From: Notospermus geniculatus
Lineage: Eukaryota > Nemertea > Pilidiophora > Heteronemertea > Lineidae
Direction: 5' to 3'
Length of the DNA: 64,000 nt
Assembly (NCBI GenBank): GCA_002633025.1
Contig: NMRB01000007.1
Coordinates: forward strand, 1,106,944 to 1,170,943
Shown here: piece after piece, positions 1 through 10,824 of the stretch
Position numbering within the stretch: the stretch's first letter is position 1
Layout of the letters: each line of letters begins with the position of its first letter
Notes under the pieces: generated by a model
What the model was told of the DNA's origin: nothing
Seen by the model: the letters and a program-made list of their open reading frames with translations, nothing else
Database searches by the model: none
Translations under genes and position numbers: made by a program

Positions 1-460
1 GTCGAGTGATTGTCCACTCAGTCAACTTGTGACATTTCATACGGTCAGGTGACCGTAACATAAATGACCATCCGAGGATGACACCGGTGATCGTATCGCT
101 GCTTAATCCGTCTTATTATCGGACTCACAATCTTTTGAATTGAGTCCGTCCCCTTGGAATTCATCTAATCCCTCCTAAGATCTAAATTAAATTACTTTTA
201 GCTCTCAAAATGGACCAAGGGTCAGTATACCTCAGAATGTTTCAGTGAGGTGGAACTGGCAATTAGGACACCTGTAAAAAGACAAAAGGGGTTTAGAGGT
301 AGGGCTCACCGGGTGGATTTGTGAGGGGTCTCTAGGGAAAGGGTCTAAAAAGGGTAGGGTCGAAGCGTGATGGAGAGGGTGTTCCACCACTTGCCGACCA
401 GCGAAAGTCGGGCTGTCGGGGTAGTGAAAAAGGCAACTTTTACAATGTCAGGCAGAGGTG

Positions 461-737
461 CCTTGGTAGCTTAGTGGTTATCATGTCTGCTTAGCAAGTG
501 GTAGGTCCTGGATTCAAATCCAGCCCAGGCCATACGAGATGAATCATTCCTGGCTCTTCACGTCCGTTGCGTGGACAGTGAGCCGTGGTGCCTTATACCT
601 TGTTTCTTTGCGAGGGCAAGTGAAAGACCCCATCCAAGTGAGGAACGTGAGTAGCTTGAGATGGTCTCTTCTGTACTTACATGTACCAGGGTCAATAATG
701 CTATGGCTTCAACCCTGATGGAAAAATCAAGTACAAA
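461..737 (+). repeat. tRNA-derived SINE, family A (Ala-like head), with target-site duplication
   Basis: The 5' end folds like a tRNA. An A box lies around tagcttagtggttatc, the anticodon loop TTAGCAA reads AGC (Ala type), and a B box lies at ggattcaaatcc. An unrelated body follows (tggctcttcacgtccgttg, then aagtgaaagaccccatcc), ending in an A-rich tail. A 17-bp direct repeat with one mismatch, aatgt(c/g)aggcagaggtg, flanks it at 444-460 and 738-754. Six further copies in this window show that this is a SINE and not a functional tRNA gene. Confidence 0.88.
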
Positions 738-1610
738 AATGTGAGGCAGAGGTGGCAAGACGCCATGGGTTCAATCCTAAGAACTGCCGATGACAAGGAC
801 CAATACAGCAAACCATCATATGTTGTCCTGGAAGTCTGGTTTCCTGCTACATTATATTACGGTGTTTTAGTTCAGGGGCAGAAAACTCATTTTCATCGCT
901 CTGCCCGTCACATGACCCATTCATGTCATGAACTTCCCACCTTGGGGCCTTTCTGTGGAATTCCTGCAGAAAATGTTCCCAGGAACTCATAAAGTCATTT
1001 CACATGCAGGCGATAACTACTTGTTATTGCCAACTATAAACACCTCCCTGGAACATGAAAGCTTCTTAGCTAATTAACACATAGCTGATTAATTGTTTGT
1101 GGCGTATGACTGTCTGTGTTGTGATAGGAGTGTGGAAATGAATTATTTTCTCAACAATACATTTGGTGTTTTTGTCCAGGCAAACTCTTCAGCTATGGAT
1201 TCTGGGTGAGTCGACGTTTGGAAGAATAGGGGTGACAGGTAGTCATAAGAAGGCTTGCAATTCTTGAGAGCCAAGTTCTGCCCCCAAGATTCGAACCCAC
1301 CAATGGGAACCCAAGCCCAGTCCCTCAATATGTGTCACTAGTGGTTAAAACTTGAAATGAAAGTGACATCCCAGTCCTGATCAATTTCCCCCACAAAAGG
1401 CATCCATTGTGTAGGACCGGGTTTCGGTGTGCTGCCCTCTATCGTAGCTAGGATACCCACTCTTTGAGAGCCAAGTTCTGCCACAAATATTGGAACCCAC
1501 CACCTGCGGCATGTATGTTTTTGAATTCATTAAAAAGGGATGAAGGTCGTCCAATCCGTTGTCAAAAATGTCTTTGAAATTCAACCCCTTCTCATACAGG
1601 GTACAGTATT

Positions 1611-1884
1611 CAGGGTTTCCGCCAGAAAAAAAATGAGGGTACGGACAAAAAAAAAAAAATTTTAAATTTTTTTGGAATTTTTGTTTTAAAAATTTTTAAA
1701 AAGGTTTTAAACGATGTTTGGTGCCATTTTAGGCGTATTTTGAAGCATAAAATCCCCGCGCCGGTGATATCACTTCATGGAAAAATGGTTACCCAACGTT
1801 TTTGAGGGTACAGATCCGTATCCTTGAAAAATTTAAGGGTACGGAATTTTACCCATTTTACCCTCTGGCAGAAACCCTGGGTAT
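1611..1884. repeat. Foldback element, family H (CAGGGTTTCCGCCAG ends)
   Basis: The left end is cagggtttccgccagaaaaa and the right end ctctggcagaaaccctg, inverted copies of each other. The interior is A/T-rich and carries the paired gagggtacgg and gggtacggaattttaccc blocks. The CAGGG termini suggest a nonautonomous hAT-type DNA transposon. Confidence 0.75.
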
Positions 1885-2977
1885 CATTGAGGACCTTCTA
1901 TCCAATTAAAAAGGGGACAAAAGGGGCATGTTTTATCGATTCTCAATTCCCCCTCACCATGTTTAACAAGTGGTGAGATGAAAGGATAAGGGTAATGGGC
2001 CTAGGCATTAGATGTTAAGTGGTATTATACTGTTGACATGGGTCTGTGTTGTGAAAAGGTCTGAAGAAGGATTTTAAAAGGGTGTGAAGGTCATTGTAGT
2101 GACTTGAGTTCTCGCACTGGTAAGCTGAGTTGATCAGGCTGTGTGTGGGAAATTTTAAAAAGAACTCCGAAGAAAGTTTGAGGAAGTGAGGGTGGGGTAA
2201 TTCGTAGGACTGGAAATCTCTAGAAAAACATTCTAAACATAAAGATGAAAGCGTCCCTCTCCCAACTTGAAGGACCCCTCTCAGCAGGAGTTCCATCCCA
2301 ACTAACCTGAGGTAACAGGTCCAACAAAAGAAGAAATTTGCCCCTTGAAACCCTTTTCCAAAACAAGATCAAAGGGTCCAAGTCCCAACCTCAAAGGGTC
2401 CCGTCGCTGTAGGAATAATTGCTCGCCTCCCCTCCCAGGCGAGATGTCTTTCAAAAGAGAAAAGGACCCCCTTCGACCCCCCAAACTAACAGGATCAGCA
2501 GCCATTTGTGTTCGTTGCAAACTTTGTCAAAAACCGAAGGGAAAAAGTCTGTTTGTGTACAAGTGTGGATTAAGGGGGCTACTCTGTCAAGGTGTAAATA
2601 TGTGCCTCACTGAAATGGTGATTATGGTGCCAGCAGGGGGGTCACACCCAGTGATCCTGTACTGTGAGACAGGATAACAGTGTCCCATGCAGACCTCGTA
2701 CTTAGGTGCACTGCTGACACGTTGATTACTTTGGCTGATTTGGCACCCCATAGACTAGCACCCCCTGGTGTGATTTTTCACCCTTCCATGGTTTTCTATG
2801 CCTAAACTGGCACCCCTCATGTTAATCCCTTCAAAAGGGTTGGTGTTTCTAGTCACAGAACATGAAAACACTTCGGAGGGGGTCCTTCTCGGTGATTTTG
2901 GTTTGTCCAAACAGGAGCTCCCATAGGTCACCCCAGAGCAGGACGAGGGAAGGCCTAATTGGCTAAATAGTAAAATT

Positions 2978-3260
2978 GTCTTTAATTTGCCCATTAAATC
3001 TTATTGCGTCCATGTTTTGCTCTAAAATTGTGACAGAAGCTAAAAGTTGTTAATATTAATTGGATCTAAAGTGATTCTTGCTGTCACAAAAAAGCCACTC
3101 AAGGGGGACCTAGGCCTAGCTATTCGTCTTTAATTTGCACATTTAAGTCTTATTGCGTCCACGTTTTACTCTAAAATTGTGACAGAAGCTAAAAGTTGTC
3201 AATATTAATTGGATCTAAAGTGTCTCTTGCTGTCACAAAAAAACTAGGCCTACTCAAAGC
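2978..3260. repeat. Tandem duplication, about 147-bp unit, two copies
   Basis: ctaaaattgtgacagaagct and ggatctaaagtg recur with about 147 bp spacing. The copies start with tctttaatttgc at about 2980 and 3128 and both end in a ctgtcacaaaaaa stretch. A few substitutions separate them. Confidence 0.8.
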
Positions 3261-4058
3261 AGGGACGTTGAAGGCCTAGCTGTTTGTCTTGCATTGCAGG
3301 TGTTGTCTGGCAAGGGTCTAAAACGTATGGCAGCAGGAGGCAGGTAGCCCCTTCCTTGCCTTGTACCCTGTTACCTGTTGTGACCTATAATGGAATTTGG
3401 CGTTTTCAGGGAGAGCCAAACGTAGGCCTATAGCTTCCTATCATACTTCAGAATCAGCCCTACCCCAAAGCTTGAGACCCTTGTCTTGTACACAGTCCCT
3501 ATACTGATTGGATTCTAAGAAAAAGGCTGGCATTTTCTTCCTTACTTGAAAATCTTTATCACGTTTTGCCATTTTGAATGTCTTCTCAAATAGAAAAGTC
3601 GAACTTTTATAAGTTTGTTTACAATCAAAAATCACCAACAAAATGCCTCTTCAAAGTGACATGAAATTAAGGCTGGGGTGAGTCACCCCATGAATGGTCA
3701 TCACACACACAAACTCAGTATGGGTCTTCATACAGGGACAAAGACTAGGCCCAACAAAAGCCTTTGACAAGCCCATGAATCTGTTTAAATGACATGCTTT
3801 TCTGTGAAATGTGTGTAAAGTGTTGTGTATGATTGTTGGTCCTGGTCATCTTCAAACGTGGACCATTCAACGAAGCTCATTGAGAGCTTGTCAAACTCAA
3901 ACGACACGAACCTAATGGTGTCTCAATGCTGTTTTCTTTCTTGGGGTATTTTGAAAACCGTGGACTTCCCTTCGAAGATCTAGTCAAGGGATTTTACACT
4001 GAAAACTCAACACCTTTGAAGATCATTCATTTGTGTGTGAATGACATTTAATGAAAGC

Positions 4059-4258
4059 GACTGTTCGTTTTCGTCACTTGAGGAATCTGAGCTGTGATCC
4101 TTGAGGAAATGGAAAAAGCTATGAAGCTACAAATTGCAGCAATTATTCTGTACAGCACAACAAATAATCCCTGCAATTTGCAAGTGCATAGCTTTTTCTG
4201 TTTTCCCAAGGATCACAACTCAGATTCCTCAGGTGACGAAAACGAACAGCCCCTTTGG
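4059..4258. repeat. MITE family E, about 200 bp, long inverted repeats
   Basis: It begins gactgttcgttttcgtcact and ends with the inverted aacgaacagcccctttgg. Inner arms are also inverted: gatccttgaggaaatgg / ttttcccaaggatc. The centre is ctgtacagcacaacaaataa. Confidence 0.82.
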
Positions 4259-4573
4259 AGTGCCATCGTAAAATACTTGGGACTGCAGTCAAAAATGTGG
4301 AGTTTACGGTATCATCCGTTTCCCTAGTAAGAGAACTCTGTCAGAAGAGAGAGTACCATGGTCAGGGAGTGTTGAACTGTGGATAAATATCTTATCAATA
4401 TCCTAAACGTCATTCTACAGTCGGTCATAAATTTATCCAAATAGAATGAAAATTTTGAGGTCAAAAGGGGGCAGCCCGCCTACTCCTAATGTTTGAAGTG
4501 GTTGTCAAATAGAGTTGAGATTCAGAGAAAGTTTTGGCGTTCCGTCTGCCTTCTATAAGAAAGCAACCCTATA

Positions 4574-4650
4574 CTACGCTGTAGTGGAGTAGTGCCTTAC
4601 ATTGCTGACTTGTGGTTGGGAGATCTCAAGTTCAAATCCTGGTGTTAGTG
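4574..4650 (+). repeat. tRNA-like SINE head, unassigned
   Basis: cgctgtagtggagtagtgcc with agttcaaatcctgg about 50 bases later resembles A and B boxes of a tRNA-derived element. A similar remnant occurs at 26765-26835 (gtagtggtgtagtgctgg, gggtacgaatccc). Confidence 0.45.
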
Positions 4651-7455
4651 CAAGACTCGGCCGTTAATGCAAGACTTGTCAGCTTGTGTGTCCCTGAAGA
4701 GCTTTCCAGGGAGTTCGTAAAATCGAGGTTCGTAAGAGCGAGGGTGCACTGTACTTTCCCCTGTTTTCACTTCCACGGCGAACATCGCTGCCATTTCTAA
4801 AAGAGTTAACACACCTATGCGCTGATTTTATAATACGTGACATACCACAGGTCAGATTGTAGACATGATTGCTTGTCCAAAAAACGTGATGTATGAAGGA
4901 AAATGTATGAAGGAAAATCTTTGAGCAAAAGTAAACAATCTGAAAAATCGTCTTCCTTTCATGTTTCAAAAGCACTTCACATCACAATGCAGTTGTATGG
5001 CTTAGCGCCTTCTACAATGAGAACACCCCTTTGATAAATGGACCGGTCCGTTCTGTGTAGAGTGTCGGGGTTATTCACGGTGTACTCAGAGATATCGTGC
5101 ACTGGGATCGTTTCACTTGGAATTTTATCAAGATTTAAAAACTATTTCTGGATTTGATGAGAAATTCGTTCAATTTCTGTGGATAGGGACTTGAATACAA
5201 AACAGCATCACCGTGTGTGAAAGTTGTTGGATTATATTTGATTCGCAGTGATTTAAATGTCTTTAATGGATATCACATCTGATCCTTGACTGATCCAGCA
5301 CAGGCTGCATACATCACAGGTAGGATTTGATGTGTAGTACAGTAGTACACGTAACGCCGATCGTACATCTCTAGAGTTGGGTTTTATTGCTGATGACTGG
5401 ATCTAGCGGCTGCCTGCCATTATTACTGCTTTTGTTCCGTATGTTCGGAGAGTTTGAAATAATTAATGATTCATTTTGATTGATTTGGTGCATTTCAGGT
5501 GCAATGAACAACCTTTCTTACTCATTCTTTATTAGAATGTGAATGAGTGAAACCTACAACATCTGATGATAATATGTGACCCGTCCAGCAAAACCCCGTT
5601 GCACAAGATGTGAACCAGGATGAACCAAAATAACTCCAATAGAAAGGGAAGAAATGTTATCACTCAGATTTCACAAAAGACAGGCAATAAGCCTAGGCCT
5701 ACTGAAATTGACAAAAGTTGGTCTCAACCTGCCAACTTCAGAGCAACTTGGTACTGGCTTTGCAGTGACAGGTCGCAATTGTCTGTCAGAACAGACCGTA
5801 AGCCTAAATTCAAAGGTGATGAAGTACCAGAGCAGATGTCTTGTCCAATCCTGTTCCACACCGTCCTGCAGCCTGCGTGATACTACTGCGTAATCGACTG
5901 ACCAATCACCATGTTGTATGTATTGCCACATTCGTAACAGAAACTTACTTCACTGTTTGAGACCTCAAAGTGCATCCCGTAGATGGGCAGGAGGACGTAG
6001 CGGTCTATGGCCAGCTTTTCTGGTCCCCTGTCCCAGTGTACCTTTAAATCTAGACCTACAGGTTTTGAAAGTGCACCTATCCCAGCTAAAAAAGTCTGAC
6101 AATGAGTCCATCACTCCCACCTCAAGAATTCAGACATAGAAAGTAATTCACAATGTGATATTTGTAAACGCAATGCTTTTAATGAGGAGGTTGGGCTGTT
6201 CACGGAGCGCCGGGCGGGTCCGAGTTCCAGGGAGTCATTAGCGGTCTTTCATCTTGAGTTGTGGGGAGATTCACTCTTCATGAAAAACCTCTCTAACACG
6301 GACGCCCTGTGGTTGTGTTCCGAGTTAAAGGGTGTCCAGATTGGTGGGGGATTCATGGGGATGTGAAAGTCTCGTAAAACCGCTCAACAGGCGTTGAATC
6401 CGATATTTCTGAAAACTACATGCCTAGGTCATGTAGGTATCGTCTTAATAGAGGGGTGTCCTTTATAAGTGAGATGTCACAATAGAGGTGGTGCCCACAG
6501 ATCCTGTTTCTTCTATATCCCGATGCCCCGGTTGTCCAACATTTTTCTGTGAACCTCTAAAATCACCCGCTATGGTCACCTTTACTCATTATGAATAGTC
6601 TTAGTGTTGGTTTGTTGTATTTGTTCTATTTGTCTGAGATATCTTGATGACCCCCCTGGACAAACCTTTTGATCAGTATGTGAGTCTTTGGTAATGTAAC
6701 ACTGCACGTTCACTGTAGGCTACGTTGGGAAAGTGACATAGGCCAGTGTACCGGAGGAGAAAGTCCTAGGAATGCGAGTCCAGGACACAATAATCTGCTA
6801 TTGTTATGGCTGTGTTCGAATGGTCATGTTCAGCCGAATATCCTAAGCCTTTGTTGAACAATGAAACCGGACTTAGATTCCAGGGAGACTATGATCCCTG
6901 TCACACCGGATAGGACTTGGCACACTACGCAATAACGCCAAAAACAGAGGCTCCAAAATGGTTTAAGTTTTGCCCTTGGTCCTGAATGCTTTGAAAAAGC
7001 TGTGTTTTGTGAAAGTGTCCCAGACATTGACTCTTGTCTCCCCATGTTGACATTTCGTCTGCCGTTCGGCCAACGGGAAGGTTCCTAAATCCTGGTTTTG
7101 GCACCGATCAAACTCTTATCTTGTCAACAAGTTGTTTTTATTGTGCTTTAGGCAGATATCATCAGAATTCTAAATCCCTTGACAGACTACCACAATCAAA
7201 ACAAGGGCTTGTGGGTAAGGTCACCTTTGTTTTAGGTGTTGATTGGTAGGTGTGTTTTCTTAGTGTGGCACCAGGGGGGCTTTGATTGCATTTCTGATAA
7301 TCATGGCCGTAGTTAGTGTAGAGACGGGGAGGGGGGGGGTACGGACGTCACCGAAAAAACGTGTTTTTCATGCAGATTTTCTCCGATTAATGGCAAATGT
7401 GCATTTTGCCCAATCCCGCAAGAGCTAATTCCCCCCTGACAAAAGCTAGCTAAGG

Positions 7456-7591
7456 CCCTGGGGTAGCGAGCATAAAGAGGTCGTAACCCTACGTCAGGCC
7501 TAAACCAGGCGTAGTGCAAGGGCCACAACGAGCACTACGCCTGGCTTACGCCTGACGTAGGGTTACGACCCCTTTATGCTCGCTACCCCTG
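7456..7591. repeat. Hairpin element with about 60-bp arms
   Basis: The left arm, ggggtagcgagcataaagag then gtcgtaaccctacgtcaggc, is inverted on the right (gcctgacgtagggttacgac, ccctttatgctcgctacccc). Its outer end, caggggtagc, is shared with the hairpin at 39931. Confidence 0.85.
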
Positions 7592-8927
7592 GTGATGTAG
7601 TTTCTCTGATCTCACTTGGAATTATGGGATCCGGGTTCAAATCATATCGAAAGTGAAATTACATGAAATCACTTCCTGGGGATGCAAAGTTGCTGATGTA
7701 CTTCCTGGAAGACAACGGAGCTTGGCCGAGATTTTGAGAGAAAATGACTTCGCAGGTTGTCAAGACGACTAACTTGTCATTCGGTGCAGGTCGAGATCAA
7801 CTTGCTTCCTTGATGTAGTGCTAGTTGCAAACTCAAGGACATGCTAGCTCCACCCTATGTTGGGTCAAACTTGGCATGTTGTCCTGTACATTACTACATA
7901 GTCACTTGGATCAGCATATGGCGACGCCGACATAAAATGTCATATTTTCACCCCGATTGGGCCTCGTCAGGTCTCGACTCATATCCCATCATGCCTTAGT
8001 CACTGCACAATGACACTTGACGATGACACCCCATTACTATGGAGGGTGATCGCCACGGATACCCCTAATTGTCGCGATGGACGGTCTTTGTCTCCTCCAG
8101 TGATGGAGAGTTCTCCATTCGATGGATCTTGTAACGAGATGATTTATCTGTGTTGACATAATTTGCAAATAATGTGTCTGGGTGCGGACAAGGGGGAGAT
8201 TGGGTCCTTCAACTACTTACGGTGGAAAAAATTGGGGTTATTGCGTGTTTGGGGTGCGATGTGACAGTTGTCGTGGTTTGTGGATGACGAGCTGAGAGCA
8301 GATCCTCAAATAAAACAGAAAGGTTTCAATATTCAGTGATTTGCTGCTTAATGTAGGGGGAAACCAGAGCTCTTCAGCGTTCGCTGTCAGTTTAGGTGGG
8401 TTAGCATTCCAGGCCTATTTGTCGTGTGAAAAATGTGACGTAAGGGGGTCACTGCAAGTGCCTAGCTTCTGGAGTGGAAAAACAATCTCTGGCTGCATAC
8501 AAATCTGGGATTCAATTCTGAAAATCGTCTCGGCAAGAAAATTGCGTTAAAGTACATATCCTGCTTTGCTGAACGCGACAACACGTCCCGTTATTTGCAT
8601 GCGTCTTGCTCATCCATACGATTCCCAGTGAACCGTGCAAAATGGGCCAATCGTCGACATTTGACTGATAAATGAACCAGTCGACTTTAATCACAATGGG
8701 ACCGTTTAAATTGGTCCGGGCTTTATTACTTCTCATGTTTGTTGGTCCTACTTCGAGCCGTTCGCTTCTTTTTCATGTTGTATAGGCTTGTTGACAACAT
8801 TGAAAATTATAGGCTTGATGTTCGGTTTGTAGGCTTCAATGTTTTGGTTTTATTGCTTGGAAGGATTGGCCGTCTCTCTAGAGACATTAGCGTCTATGGT
8901 GCAAGACCTCGAATTTTCGTTTGGGCT

Positions 8928-9225
8928 GTCAGATTGGTGCAGTGGCAACATCAGCGCCTTTCACCTCTGAGTTTTGGGTTCAGTCCCCAGTTGGTTGCAT
9001 TCTCTACAGGGTTGGCCAGAGAAAGTGTCCCTCAAACAATAGCATTTCTGTTGTTTCCCTATTGTTCGAGGGACACTTTCTCTGGCCAACCCTACAGAGC
9101 GTACCTCTCCTGCAAGACGTTTGGCCTGTCGGAGTGGTGGCGACATCAGCTCCTGTACCTCTGCCGTTTCAGGTCTGATCCCCAGATCCCATTCTTCATG
9201 TGATAGAGAGGGCAACTCTCTTTGA
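8928..9225 (+). repeat. tRNA-derived SINE family B pieces (initiator-Met-like head) with an embedded hairpin
   Basis: Two overlapping pieces begin with tgtcagattggtgcagtgg (8935 region) and tgtcggagtggtggcg (9127 region), both with a B-box-like ggttcagtcc or ggtctgatcc. The later part, cttcatgtgatagagagggc, is shared with other family B copies. Between them is a perfect hairpin (9002-9102). Confidence 0.65.
9002..9102. repeat. Near-perfect hairpin within SINE family B
   Basis: cagggttggccagagaaagt and gtccctcaaacaatag are exactly inverted on the right as ctattgttcgagggac (one mismatch) and actttctctggccaaccct. It is probably a small DNA transposon inserted in the SINE. Confidence 0.8.
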
Positions 9226-9230
9226 AAGTA

Positions 9231-9479
9231 TGGACCGTTCTCAAATTGACGTAAACGACAAAGATCTGCGCACTTCCGCCGAAATCTCAACCACAACCTC
9301 AGTCTGAAACTGAATGACGTAACGCACACAACCCCACGACAGTGACGTCGAAGATGTTGCGTCAGACGTGACCATTTCTGAATCATGGATGGCGTCACAT
9401 CGGCTGGTTTCAGATCGAGGTTCTGGTTGAGATTTCGGCAGAAGTGTGCAGGTCTGTGAATTTGAGAATCATCTATTGG
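9231..9479. repeat. MITE family D, about 250 bp
   Basis: The left end gaccgttctcaaattgacgt plus cttccgccgaaatctcaacc is inverted on the right (ggttgagatttcggcagaag, gagaatcatctattg). There are four copies in the window. Confidence 0.83.
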
Positions 9480-9668
9480 GTAATCTAAACCAGCAAGAGT
9501 GACCAATCCGGCAATCTTGTTTTGCCTTTGTAGACTTTTCAGGATTTCGAAGTAAACTGACTTGTCAAAGGTCACAAACACAAACTTACGATGTTTCCAC
9601 TTTTCTCGTTTCAGGTCTTAAAATGGAGATAAGATCATAGCCCTGACGCTGCCAGAAACTTATAAAAC

Positions 9669-10824
9669 ATGGATTTAGAATCTGTCAAATCAGGTCGGAG
9701 TGACCGCTCAGAGCGGTCCCACCGGAGCCACAGCGGCGGCAGTCACAGACACCGGCGCAGCCGCAGCAGGGACAAGATCATGCGGGTACCGGACGACCGG
9801 TCAACCGTGGTGTCCGGCGACGGCCACGCGGAAGACGAACGTATCGAAGTACAAATTCTACCTCAGGATGACAACTGGGGCGAGACGACGACCGCCATAA
9901 CCGGGGCGACGTCGGAAACGGCGTTTTCTATGGAGGACATGACACGTATGACAAAAGACATGGAGGATAGTATAGGATTAGATTGTTCACGTTACGCCGG
10001 GACAATCGTTAGTGGAATTCTGGGAGTTCTCGCATTTTTATCGCCAATCGCCATGGTCATAATCCCAAAACTCGGCATCGACGGTTGGACGGACGCTGGG
10101 CCTTGTAACCCAGAATGTGAAGGCGTACTCATAAGCTTCGCATTTAAATTACTCATATTATTAATCGGAACGTGGGCGCTATTTTTCCGGAAACCAAAGG
10201 CGACGATGCCGCGAGTTTTCATCTTCCGTGCCCTCATCTTGTTCCTAATATTCGTGCTTACCTTTGCGTTCTGGTTGTTCTACGGCGTTCGTATATTCAA
10301 AGAAAAGCAAAAGAACTATTACCGGATTGTACTATTTAGCGTCTCATTGGTCGATGCTTTGTTGTTCATACATTATTTAGCGATCATCCTGTTAGAAATT
10401 CGCCAATTACAACCGCAGTATACGGTGAAAATCACCCGATCGCCGGACGGCGAGTCGCATTTCTACAACTTTGGACAGTTAAGTATCCAGCGTGCTGCCA
10501 TCTGGTGTCTTGAACAGTACTACAAAGACTTCCAGACGTATAACCCGTATTTGGAAGCGGCGTCAAAACGCCAGAATAAAATGACGGGATTTAAATTCTA
10601 TGACGTTGACGGGGTGAACAAGAACCCGAACGAACCAAACTCGCAAGTTGCGACGAGGTCGCGGGCTATATTTGCCGCGGCGGCTCGGCGTAGGGATTCA
10701 AGTCACAACGATAGGTTCTATGAGGAGGAGGAATACGGTAGACGAGTACGAAAGCGTAGTGCGAGACTTATCACAGCGGCGGAGGAAGCTTTCTCACATA
10801 TCAAGAGAATGTCAGGAGAACAAG
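9669..10824 (+). CDS. Vangl: Vang-like coding exon 1 (N tail, four TM segments, first part of C domain)
   Basis: It encodes residues 1-385 and ends in HIKRMSGEQ plus one base. The donor is caag|gtaggt at 10824/10825. Reading on into the intron would add only 11 residues before a stop, so splicing is required. Just upstream, a pyrimidine-rich tract ending in cag at 9612-9614 looks like an acceptor. The mRNA exon may therefore begin at 9615, with 54 bases of 5' UTR and further noncoding exons upstream that I could not identify. Confidence 0.95.

Larger units (their letters stand above)
1..9614. other. Noncoding region upstream of the Vang-like coding start
   Basis: I see no supported coding gene. 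Recognisable contents are a SINE (461-737), a foldback element (1611-1884), a tandem duplication (2978-3260), a MITE (4059-4258), a tRNA-like sequence (4574-4650), a hairpin (7456-7591), a SINE with a hairpin inside (8928-9225) and another MITE (9231-9479). Noncoding first exons and the Vang-like promoter may lie here but show no clear signature. The remaining stretches (1-460, 741-1610, 1885-2977, 3261-4058, 4651-7455, 7592-8927) look unique or unrecognised. Confidence 0.6.

Noticed and set aside
461-533. tRNA-Ala gene
   Set aside because: It has a tRNA-like shape with an AGC anticodon, but the same head occurs at the start of at least five other SINE copies here and is followed by the SINE body.
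2345-2677. 110-codon plus-strand open frame with CVRCKLCQK motif
   Set aside because: The two Cys pairs look like a partial zinc finger, but no further ligands, homology or splice structure was found. It probably arises by chance.
8961-9581. 206-codon minus-strand open frame
   Set aside because: It is made of MITE family D, SINE B and a hairpin. Similar peptide strings appear in other MITE D copies and are by-products.
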